A stretch of 64,000 nucleotides of DNA, from contig CAMHSB010000001.1 in the NCBI GenBank assembly GCA_946187695.1, positions 186,001 through 250,000 on the forward strand, given 5' to 3'. Position 1 is the stretch's first letter, and each line of letters begins with the position of its first letter. The notes under the pieces are model-generated. The model saw nothing but the letters and a program-made list of their open reading frames with translations, ran no database searches and was not told where the DNA came from. The position numbers and the translations under genes are program-made. Source of the stretch: an uncultured Bacteroidales bacterium. Lineage in GTDB: Bacteria > Bacteroidota > Bacteroidia > Bacteroidales > Paludibacteraceae. Below, piece by piece: positions 51,548 to 60,291 of this stretch.

Positions 51548-54500
51548 ATGAGAAAGACCTGGTTCTTAAATCGCTTTACCGCTATTCTGTTTCTGGTTCT
51601 CTGGGGATTTGGTGCAACCGTTAGTGCGGCTGTGACCTATTGTGCGCCGAGTGCGTTCGGTTATAGTACCGCTACGGGTGGTGGATCGGCTACGCCGGTA
51701 TTGGTGTCCAGCGTGAGTCAACTGCAGAACGCCCTAAATAAGGGTAAGAACAAGGTAATCATCATTACCCAGGACTTGACGTTTACCACTTGTATGAAGG
51801 TACAGGATGGCTCGAACGTAACGCTGATGGGTCTGCCGGGCGTGACGTTGACTAGTCTGCAACAAGATAAAACGAACTCGGGCATATTGTACGTAAAGCG
51901 ATTCAATAACCTGATTATCCGTAACCTCACCTTTGTCGGCCCCGGTGCATATGACTGCGACGGATGGGACTTGTTGTGTTTCGAGAACGTCACGAACGCT
52001 TGGGTCGATCACTGTGATTTCCAGGACGGCTGCGACGGTAACTTCGATAATAAAGCGGGCACGGATAATGTGACGGTTAGTTGGTGTCGTTTCCGCTACC
52101 TCAAAGCGCCTAAATCCGGAGGCTCCGGTGGTACTGCGGATCACCGATTCACGAACCTCTTGGGCTCCTCTTCTTCCGACGCACCGTCTGACGGCACCTA
52201 TAACTTCACCTGGGCATACTGCTGGTGGGACAACGGCTGTAAGGAACGAATGATACGCTGCCGTAATGCGGAGTTGCATTTCCTGAACTGCTACTGGAAC
52301 TCGTCGGTGGCTAGCTATTATGTCGGTCCGGAGAACGCAAAAGCTTATTTCGAAGGCTGTACGTTTGAGGGGAAGGCCAATACGAAAGATAAGATTTTCA
52401 AGAGTTACGGCGGTACGAACGCTTGTAAGTTTGTGGACTGCTCGGGTAACCTGCCGAGCAATTCGGGAACTGTTTCTAAACCGAGCTATTCTTACACGGC
52501 TTCCGGTCGTGCTGAGGCCAAGACAGCAATAACGAATGCGACCTGCGGTGCGGGTGCCACACTGACGGTGACGACCGCCGGTGCGGTATCGAGCAGTTGT
52601 GACGGTGGTGCGCCGCTACCAACCGTTTATACGGTGACCTGGGATGCTGCGACAAACAGCGGTTCATGCGGAACGACCAGCACGCAGGTGACGGACGGTG
52701 TAGCGATTGGTACCCTGCCGGAAGCGACCAAGGAGGGTTATAATTTTGACGGCTGGTACACCTTGCCGAGCGGCGGCACGAAGATCAATTCGACGACGAC
52801 GGTGACAGGCAATGTGACGTATTATGCGCAGTTCACCAGTGCGCCGGTGACGGTTTATTATACCGTGATTTGGGACGCCAACGGCGGCACGTGCGGTACT
52901 GCTTCATCGACCATCGAGAGCGGGCAAGCAGTCGGTACGCTGCCAGATGCAACGAAAGCGGGCGACTATACATTTGACGGATGGTACACAGCGATCAACG
53001 GCGGAACGAAGATATTGACGACCACGACGGTGTCGAGCAATGTGACGTACTATGCGCACTACACGGCTACCGGCGGTGGTGGCGGAGGAGACTGTTCCAT
53101 TACGTTAACTCATTTCGGAAGGCAAATTAGAACAAGTGCTCCACGTCGCGGTTTTGCGTATGTGGGAAGTACTTCCGGGACAAAGTATATCATTGAGTCT
53201 AACAGCAGTGATGTAAAAAATATTGATAACGATTCATCCGCTATAAGGCTTCCTTATTCCAATAAGTTCTTAAAAGTGTTAGGACCCGGTGCAACAACAG
53301 ATATCGAAGACTCTTTATTTACTGGAGTAACTCAGATTTCATTCAAATGGAAATATGCCGGTTCTACATCTAATTATACTACGGATTTAGATGTTTTGGT
53401 GGGCGGTGTTAAAGTAGCTACTAAAACTTTGACAGGAAACAAGAATGATGATTATGCAACAGCAACTATTTCTAGTATAGCATCTAAAAATGGAGCAGTA
53501 AAAATCATCAATAAGGGATCTTCCAGCTCAAACCAGAAATTCGATATTGACGACATAGCAATTACATACACTTGCAGCGGTTCGACACCTCCGCCGGCAA
53601 GTTATACGCTGTCGTATGACGAGAATGGCGGAAAGGGAGAGCCGATGGAAGATCAAGTAGGAACGAGTCTAACCGTTGCAGCCAATACCTATACCCTCAC
53701 CGGATATGCGTTCCAGAAATGGAGTACATCCAGAAACGGTGGTGGTGTGGATTATGCGGCCGGCGATCCCATCACGCTGACGGAAGACGTAACCTTGTAC
53801 GCGATCTGGCAGGCACAAAGTTACACCGTCACCTTTGACAAGCAAAGCGGTGATGGCGGATCGGCGAGCGTGACGGCTACGTTTGACGAGTCCATGCCGG
53901 ATATAACGGTTCCGAGTAGAGCCGGATATATCTTCAAGGGCTATTATTCCGAAGTAGATGGCGGTGGCACGCAGTACTACGACGAGAACGGTAGTAGCAC
54001 GAATGCATGGAATCAGGCTGCTGCAACGACGCTGTACGCATATTGGGAAGCGGGATCGATTACGCCTGTATCCAGTGATCTGCATTTCTGGTTCTTTAAG
54101 GCAGCAGATGCGACCGCGAACGGCAAGACGAATGATGCAACGATGTTTGCAGACATGGTAAGCGATGCGAGCAATATGGCCGGTAGTATCACAATTGATG
54201 GTACATCGTACAGCGTAACCCGCAGAACAGGTGACCATGCAACATTCGGTAGTTTCACGATTCCGAGCGGCAAGACGGGTGTCTTCTACGCTCTGGCTGT
54301 ATCCTCCGGCGGTGGAGATAGACAGATTAACTTGGTGGGTGCAACTCAGACCTACGAGCTGGATGTGCCGGGCGGAAGCGATTCATACAAACGTCTTGAG
54401 AGCGAAGAGTTGCCGGCAGGTACGTACTCGATAGAGCGCGACGGAACCAGCAATGTACGTTTGAGCGTTGTGATCGTAAAACTCATCACCGCGCTTCCGC

Positions 54501-57500
54501 CTTCGGCTGCGCCGACGATCAGTGATCAACCGGATGGTGCGACCTATTGTGCGGGCGATGCAGTGAGTGCGTTGAGCGTGACGGCAACGGGAAGCGGAAC
54601 GGTGACCTACCAATGGAAGAAAGACGGTGCGGCTATACCGAGTGCGGAGGCTTATACGTATATGCCGACGGAATCGGGTACCTATCTGTGCGTGGTGACG
54701 AACACCGAAGAAGGAAAAGCACCGAACTCATTGAACTCGCTTGAGGCGGTAGTGACCATTAACGGCGCGATTGCAGCTCCAACGATGAGTCAGACGGAGA
54801 ACACGGTGAATATTACGACCGCTACAGCCGGTGCAACCATCTATTACACGACAGACGGAACCGACCCGACGACATCGAGTGCCTCGGGAACGAGCGTGAC
54901 GATTTCGGAAAGCTGTACCGTGAAGGCCTATGCCGTTAAGGACGGATGTGCATCGACTGTGACGAGTTTTGTCGCGACGTACGATGCGGATGTTTGTACC
55001 GAGCCGGCTACGTTGACCAATGAGATTGCACGGTTCTTTGTTCCGTGCGATGTGGACAGGACGCAAGCATATAATGTTACGGATGAGCCGTACGGAACGA
55101 CCAATACATTTACTACATCCAGTTTCGGCGGCACAGGTACCAACTGGTATTACAACGAGACCACCAAACTGTCGTATGGTAAAATGAATTCAAGCACTGG
55201 ACTGACAATTACCATCAAACTAAATACAGGTAATTTCCTTGCCGGTGATGTGGTGTATGTGTATGGCAATAGAAATAACACCTCAAAAGGAGGAGTAAAA
55301 CTCCATTCTTCTTCCGGCAACACGATAAGTCTGGCTTCTACTGCTTCCGGAGTAGAAGCAGAAGGAACATACATTTTGACTGCAGGCGATATAGAGTCTG
55401 ACGGTTCGCTGAAGTTCTTCCGAGAGAATTCGAACTCGTATATCAACCGTATTATCATCACCCGTCCGGTATCGTATAGCATCACATATGACTGCGACGG
55501 AGCAGAAAGCGGATGTCCGAGCAATGTGGATGTTGCATACAGTTTGCCTGATCCTTTGCCGGATGCTCCGGTAAAGAGCGGTTTTGATTTTGAGGGCTGG
55601 TACACCAATGCCGGCAAGACAGATGCGGCGGTAGCCGGTGCTCCCCTGACGGACGATATTACGCTCTATGCCAAATGGGTAGCAGCACGTCCGACTCCTA
55701 CGTTTACGTGGACGTATGCAGATCCGATGTCCGCCGGAGGACGCTATCCGATCAGCGTCTCTTCTACCGGCGATGCCGATGTAACGCTGTCGATTGTTTC
55801 GGCAGTAGGCGGCGTAGCTTTGAGTCAAACGACCGGAAATCCTGCAACGGGTACGATCTCGTTGAGTTCCAGCCCTGCGGCAACGACCTTTACGGTGCGC
55901 GCTTCTAGTGCGGCAACCGCTACCTATAAGGCACATTCGGAAGATAAACTGATTACTATTACGATCTGCGAAACGGCATATAATCTCGCCTACGGCGTGG
56001 GGTACATCGATGCAGGAAGCAGTTCTCATCCGCGGTACTATCATGAGACCACGGGTGTAGGACGACTCACGAAGAGTACCGGAGGTAGTTCGTATTTGGT
56101 TAGTGATGCTTCGTGGACAGGAGAGGCCTGGATAACCAAGTCTAATAAGGATGGTTCTCATTTGCTGCAGACGTATATACCGAATGTGCATAAGATCGTG
56201 CTATACGGTATGGCCGGAAGTAATAGTACGGTTATTAGTAAGTTGCGCATCAGCGATTCGTATATCTCCAGCGACACGCAAGGTGAAGACGGATTAGTCG
56301 GAGCAACGATCGTGTATAATAACGATCCGGAGCAAGCGTCCATGACGAAGAATGTGCAAGAGACGGTGACGATTACCTTGGCTACGCCTCTCTCGGAGAA
56401 TGATTTCGTATATGTCGTATTCTCCTCCAGCACGACGCTGTACGGCGTTAAGTTGTACCGTCCGGAGGGCTCTGTACCGACCTCCGTTGCTTATAGTGTT
56501 TCCGAGGATGTAAATAAGTTTGCCGGCGATCCGAACTTTACGAATGTGGCTACCCAGACAACAGCCGGTATTCCTTCCAACGGCGTGATAACCTATGCCT
56601 CTTCGGAAGAGATGGTAGCGACGGTGGATGCCCATACGGGCGAGGTGACGATCCAGGGAGTCGGTAGAGCGCGTATTACGGCTACCTTAAATGTCTGCGG
56701 ATGTTTTGCCGCTTCCGAGGCAGCGTATAACCTGATTGTGAAACCTTGTACCGATTCGGAATGTACGATTGCAGTAACAAGCGGAGTGGCGAAGAAATGT
56801 ACCGGAGCAAGTGTGACGCTGACGGCGACTGCCGATGCCGGCGCAAGCTTCCAATGGTATAAAGACGATGTGTTGATGGTTGGCGAGACTAATGCCACAT
56901 TGACAACCACGGAGCCTGGCGCTTATTATGCTACGGCGCGGAAAGTATGCTTACAAACCTCGAATACGATCACGGTGGCGAACTTGGAAGCGCCGACTGC
57001 TGAGGCTTTGCACGAGTACTATTATGTCAAGTCCGGACGAGTGACACCGGATATACCGCTGTTCCGCGTAACGAATACGACAAACTATACGATGTCTCAT
57101 CCCGCGCCTTCGGGTTGTGCATACGAGTTGCGGGAAGATGATATTATTTATTTGACCGGTGTTCCGGCAAAAGGTTTGTCTGCTGCGAACTACACCTTAA
57201 CCGTCACTGCGGAGAATCCTTGCGGAGGAGCAAGTGCAAATGCCTCGATGACGTTCTATATGCTGGCAGAAACAACCAAACCGACAGTAGCATGGATCGG
57301 ATGTAATGGAGACGGCAAGAACCAACAAGCATTGCCGGGCTCATTGGCGGCATCACAAAGCACAAGCCATCCGCTTTACACCTATTTGCAGGACGACTTT
57401 ATTTTAACTCCGGTGAATGCCTATTGCACGATAGATACAAAGAAAATCAGTGATTACTATTCACAATTTGATGTAGTATTGCTGACCGACTATCCGGATT

Positions 57501-59635
57501 CCCATATATGCCCGACTGGAGATATCAATCCTGAAACCGGAGAAAAATACAAAAAGACCGATGCCAATTCATATTCTAATGCTATCGGAAGTCTGATAGA
57601 CCAGAAACCGATATTGACCTTTGAGGCTTTTGTGGCTGGTTTGCCGAACTGGGGAATCAATACAAAACCAGGTCCCACCAGTCCGACCGAAAAGGAGATC
57701 ACCTTGTTGTGCTCTGCGCATAACATCTTTGAACATACGATACCGATAGACGAGAAGATACAGTTTGTTCAATCAACATCGTCTTCGGGATTGCAGGGCT
57801 TCGCCGGCTTGGAAGCTCCTTCCGGAATGATATTTATTGCTACCATCTCAGACGGCAGTGACGGTACCCGTGTTGTATGTTGCGAACGGCAGACTGTAGT
57901 TAAAGCACGTATGATGATCCTTGGTCTTAATCACAACGCAATGCAGGATGTGACAGAGGATGGCAAAATTATCATTAAACAAATCATTCAATATCTCCTT
58001 AGGACAGTTAATATTGCGGATTGCGCAATGGTATTTGATAATCAAGCGGGTGACAAGAAGTGGTCCAATCCGGGCAACTGGGCTCCTAATCATAATGTGG
58101 TACCTTTGCCCTTCCAAGCCGTCCGTATAGAGCAAGACTGCAATGTAGATGTAACCAACGCTCACTGCTCGAGTATCCGACTCGTGAAAGGAACTATCGG
58201 AACCGATGTTTATGATGCACACCTGACTATCAGTCCGTCCGGCGGTTTGACAGTAACCGACTATATCAAAGAAGTACATGGTGACAACTACATGACGACT
58301 TATCCGATATCGTCCTCCGATTTGCGGATACAATCTTCGTCTGAAGGCAACGGAGCATTAGTCTTCGGTAATGAATCAGAAGATTTGGAAGCTACTGTGG
58401 AGTTCTATAGCAAGGCTTCCGGTGCCGATACCGACAGTCCTGTATGGCAGTATATGGGTATTCCAGTCGCAGACCGCCCAATGGCAATCAACGCTTATTA
58501 CCAGTCCTGGATGTGCAGTTGGGAGAATGTAGGTAATGTGAGCAGTAATTGGCGATGGGTGGAGAATGAGGACCGAATAACTCCGTTCAAAGGGTATTGT
58601 ATAACTCAGAATTCGGCAAAGGTATTCATCCATACAGGTACCCTTAATTCACCCGATACACTGTCGCTAGCCATCCAATATTTTAATAGTCCGGATGGAG
58701 AAGGATTTAATATGTTCGCTAACTCGTGGGTCGCTCCGATAGACATCACGAAGATGGAAGTCGCAGATTTCGGAGCAGCTGCAGAGCCGACGATCTTTAT
58801 CTATAATGCAGGTTCGCATGCGGATTATGACGGAGGAGGCGAGCCCAGTAGTGCGGGTACCAATGCCGGAGCAGGTCAATATAATGCTATTCCGGTCGAA
58901 GCGGTATCATTTATGGAGGGCTCTTTAACGAAGATTCCCTCGATGCAAGGGTTCTTCATAAAGGCGTCCAAGAATGGAACACTCACTCTCAATTACGACG
59001 CTCTCTGTTTTAATACGTCCACCTATGAGACAACGACAGAGCCGACACGTGCTCCGAAACGCATGGCAGAGAGCGAGGATATTGTGCCTGAGGTCATGCG
59101 TTTGGATGTAAACGGTGCGCATTGGAGCGATCGGTTGTATATCCTGACTCATCCGGAGTTCTCGGGTGCGTTTAACTTAGGTTGGGACGGCACCAAGCAA
59201 GAGGGCGATGCAGAGGCTCCTATGTTGGCATTACCGGACGATGCGGGTCTGCTGGCGGTAGCAGCTATCGAGAGTGCCGAAGAGCACGAACTGCTCTTCC
59301 GCGCCGGCGAAGACAGCGCTTATACCTTCCGTTTTGACTATAGCGGCGAGACGATCTATCTGTACGACCGACTCACCGAGCAGGCTACGGAGATAAGGAC
59401 CGGTAACACCTATTCGTTTGTTGCCCGCAACAATACGGCGATGCCGCGCTTCCTTATCACGAAGAACCCGCCGAGAACGCCGACGGCTGTGGAGAATACA
59501 ACATACAGCGTTCAGAATACAGAAGCGCGGAAGATGATTATTGACGGCGTGCTGTATATCCTTCGCGACAATCGCTTCTACGATGCGCGTGGTGTCCGAG
59601 TAGCGGATCAAACAAGAAAGGAGGGTGCGCTATGA
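51548..59635 (+). CDS. Giant secreted family 1 pectate lyase/adhesin fusion (2695 aa)
   Basis: Signal peptide MRKTWFLNRFTAILFLVLWG, then FGATVSAA. Residues ~22-310 form a PL1-like right-handed beta-helix (VTLMGLPGVTL, IIRNLTFVGP, NAWVDHCDFQDGCDGNFDNKAG, VTVSWCRFRYL, ERMIRCRNAELHFLNCYWNS), so pectate cleavage outside the cell is likely; catalytic residues were not confirmed. InlB/Flg_new repeats follow near 362, 437, 686, 758 and 1311. There is an Ig domain near 990-1060, a chitobiase-C-like domain near 1080-1145 (ATIYYTTDGTDPTTSS), Big_2 near 1682, a ThuA-like domain at about 1912-2155 (YYSQFDVVLLTDYP) and a beta-solenoid-like region. It ends with the compact tail ARKMIIDGVLYILRDNRFY. From Big_2 on it parallels the 4194-aa adhesin. 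Its last codons contain the Shine-Dalgarno of the next gene. Confidence 0.82.
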   Translation: MRKTWFLNRFTAILFLVLWGFGATVSAAVTYCAPSAFGYSTATGGGSATPVLVSSVSQLQNALNKGKNKVIIITQDLTFTTCMKVQDGSNVTLMGLPGVTLTSLQQDKTNSGILYVKRFNNLIIRNLTFVGPGAYDCDGWDLLCFENVTNAWVDHCDFQDGCDGNFDNKAGTDNVTVSWCRFRYLKAPKSGGSGGTADHRFTNLLGSSSSDAPSDGTYNFTWAYCWWDNGCKERMIRCRNAELHFLNCYWNSSVASYYVGPENAKAYFEGCTFEGKANTKDKIFKSYGGTNACKFVDCSGNLPSNSGTVSKPSYSYTASGRAEAKTAITNATCGAGATLTVTTAGAVSSSCDGGAPLPTVYTVTWDAATNSGSCGTTSTQVTDGVAIGTLPEATKEGYNFDGWYTLPSGGTKINSTTTVTGNVTYYAQFTSAPVTVYYTVIWDANGGTCGTASSTIESGQAVGTLPDATKAGDYTFDGWYTAINGGTKILTTTTVSSNVTYYAHYTATGGGGGGDCSITLTHFGRQIRTSAPRRGFAYVGSTSGTKYIIESNSSDVKNIDNDSSAIRLPYSNKFLKVLGPGATTDIEDSLFTGVTQISFKWKYAGSTSNYTTDLDVLVGGVKVATKTLTGNKNDDYATATISSIASKNGAVKIINKGSSSSNQKFDIDDIAITYTCSGSTPPPASYTLSYDENGGKGEPMEDQVGTSLTVAANTYTLTGYAFQKWSTSRNGGGVDYAAGDPITLTEDVTLYAIWQAQSYTVTFDKQSGDGGSASVTATFDESMPDITVPSRAGYIFKGYYSEVDGGGTQYYDENGSSTNAWNQAAATTLYAYWEAGSITPVSSDLHFWFFKAADATANGKTNDATMFADMVSDASNMAGSITIDGTSYSVTRRTGDHATFGSFTIPSGKTGVFYALAVSSGGGDRQINLVGATQTYELDVPGGSDSYKRLESEELPAGTYSIERDGTSNVRLSVVIVKLITALPPSAAPTISDQPDGATYCAGDAVSALSVTATGSGTVTYQWKKDGAAIPSAEAYTYMPTESGTYLCVVTNTEEGKAPNSLNSLEAVVTINGAIAAPTMSQTENTVNITTATAGATIYYTTDGTDPTTSSASGTSVTISESCTVKAYAVKDGCASTVTSFVATYDADVCTEPATLTNEIARFFVPCDVDRTQAYNVTDEPYGTTNTFTTSSFGGTGTNWYYNETTKLSYGKMNSSTGLTITIKLNTGNFLAGDVVYVYGNRNNTSKGGVKLHSSSGNTISLASTASGVEAEGTYILTAGDIESDGSLKFFRENSNSYINRIIITRPVSYSITYDCDGAESGCPSNVDVAYSLPDPLPDAPVKSGFDFEGWYTNAGKTDAAVAGAPLTDDITLYAKWVAARPTPTFTWTYADPMSAGGRYPISVSSTGDADVTLSIVSAVGGVALSQTTGNPATGTISLSSSPAATTFTVRASSAATATYKAHSEDKLITITICETAYNLAYGVGYIDAGSSSHPRYYHETTGVGRLTKSTGGSSYLVSDASWTGEAWITKSNKDGSHLLQTYIPNVHKIVLYGMAGSNSTVISKLRISDSYISSDTQGEDGLVGATIVYNNDPEQASMTKNVQETVTITLATPLSENDFVYVVFSSSTTLYGVKLYRPEGSVPTSVAYSVSEDVNKFAGDPNFTNVATQTTAGIPSNGVITYASSEEMVATVDAHTGEVTIQGVGRARITATLNVCGCFAASEAAYNLIVKPCTDSECTIAVTSGVAKKCTGASVTLTATADAGASFQWYKDDVLMVGETNATLTTTEPGAYYATARKVCLQTSNTITVANLEAPTAEALHEYYYVKSGRVTPDIPLFRVTNTTNYTMSHPAPSGCAYELREDDIIYLTGVPAKGLSAANYTLTVTAENPCGGASANASMTFYMLAETTKPTVAWIGCNGDGKNQQALPGSLAASQSTSHPLYTYLQDDFILTPVNAYCTIDTKKISDYYSQFDVVLLTDYPDSHICPTGDINPETGEKYKKTDANSYSNAIGSLIDQKPILTFEAFVAGLPNWGINTKPGPTSPTEKEITLLCSAHNIFEHTIPIDEKIQFVQSTSSSGLQGFAGLEAPSGMIFIATISDGSDGTRVVCCERQTVVKARMMILGLNHNAMQDVTEDGKIIIKQIIQYLLRTVNIADCAMVFDNQAGDKKWSNPGNWAPNHNVVPLPFQAVRIEQDCNVDVTNAHCSSIRLVKGTIGTDVYDAHLTISPSGGLTVTDYIKEVHGDNYMTTYPISSSDLRIQSSSEGNGALVFGNESEDLEATVEFYSKASGADTDSPVWQYMGIPVADRPMAINAYYQSWMCSWENVGNVSSNWRWVENEDRITPFKGYCITQNSAKVFIHTGTLNSPDTLSLAIQYFNSPDGEGFNMFANSWVAPIDITKMEVADFGAAAEPTIFIYNAGSHADYDGGGEPSSAGTNAGAGQYNAIPVEAVSFMEGSLTKIPSMQGFFIKASKNGTLTLNYDALCFNTSTYETTTEPTRAPKRMAESEDIVPEVMRLDVNGAHWSDRLYILTHPEFSGAFNLGWDGTKQEGDAEAPMLALPDDAGLLAVAAIESAEEHELLFRAGEDSAYTFRFDYSGETIYLYDRLTEQATEIRTGNTYSFVARNNTAMPRFLITKNPPRTPTAVENTTYSVQNTEARKMIIDGVLYILRDNRFYDARGVRVADQTRKEGAL
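59618..59624 (+). promoter_or_regulatory. Strong Shine-Dalgarno AAGGAGG inside the adhesin's last codons
   Basis: AAGGAGG 7 nt before ATG 59632. In the adhesin frame it encodes part of the terminal TRKEGAL. Confidence 0.75.
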
Positions 59636-60291
59636 AAAAATTCCGGATACAACTGGTGATAGCGGCCGTGGTGTTTGTGTGCGGCGTGTCGCTATGCGGA
59701 ATGATCTATATCATCGGCAATAAGCCGGCGGTGTATGTGAGTCCGGGTATTGTAACGGCGCCCTCTCCGGCGGTAAGTCCCGTTCGGTATGTCCGTCCTC
59801 CTTTTATAAAACCGTATAGCGGACATTACACTTCAACCGTTCAGTCTGCTATGCCGACGATGCATCCGTCGGCTGGAGCCGGTGCCTCGTCGTACCGCTT
59901 GTATGAGACCAGCAGCGCCACGATGAAGTCTATAGGCGGTGGTGGAAGCGGATACGGAATCGCTATGACCTCACACGGTTCTTCCTCGCGCGGCATCACG
60001 ACCGGCGGCGGTAGTGTGGCGATGCCGGTAACGACGTTGGTATCTGTGGCTTCGAGTCGTCAGATGGCACAACCGGAGGCACAAGAGGCTCCTGAAGTGG
60101 CACATGTGTTAGCGCGTAAAGCACCAGGACCACCGAATATAGACGGTCCGCTGCCGGATGAAAACCAACTGGTAGAGCAGCCGATAGGCAATGCGGTATG
60201 GCCTCTACTGCTCTTGGCAATCGGATATGCCGCTTATAGGCTAAGGGAAAAAAAAGAAGACTCGCGTGATGGCGAGTCTTTCTTTTCTTAG
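59632..60291 (+). CDS. Small secreted/TM protein with tripartite C-terminus, partner of the pectate-lyase adhesin (219 aa)
   Basis: N-terminal hydrophobic segment MKKFRIQLVIAAVVFVCGVS, then LCGMIYIIG, acting as signal peptide or anchor. Next is a Pro/Ser/Tyr/Gly-rich middle (PAVSPVRYVRPPFIKPYSGH, YTSTVQSAMPTMHPSAGAGA, GGGGSGYG). The end reads PIGNAVWPLLLLAIGYAAYRLREKKEDS, i.e. P-I-G, W-P-L, a TM helix and charged residues. It shares the layout of the 147-aa protein at 50232, with weak similarity in the middle and clear similarity at the C-terminus. The ATGA overlap with the adhesin stop plus a strong Shine-Dalgarno indicates coupled translation. Its last ~12 codons form a terminator hairpin, and its stop overlaps the stop of the convergent gene. 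Function unknown; a membrane-bound partner of the adhesin is inferred. Confidence 0.7.
   Translation: MKKFRIQLVIAAVVFVCGVSLCGMIYIIGNKPAVYVSPGIVTAPSPAVSPVRYVRPPFIKPYSGHYTSTVQSAMPTMHPSAGAGASSYRLYETSSATMKSIGGGGSGYGIAMTSHGSSSRGITTGGGSVAMPVTTLVSVASSRQMAQPEAQEAPEVAHVLARKAPGPPNIDGPLPDENQLVEQPIGNAVWPLLLLAIGYAAYRLREKKEDSRDGESFFS
60251..60285. terminator. Bidirectional terminator inside the end of the 219-aa gene
   Basis: AAGACTCGC (60257-60265) pairs with GCGAGTCTT (60272-60280). T-rich sequence follows on the plus strand, and A-rich sequence at 60248-60256 gives the T-run for the minus strand. Confidence 0.85.
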
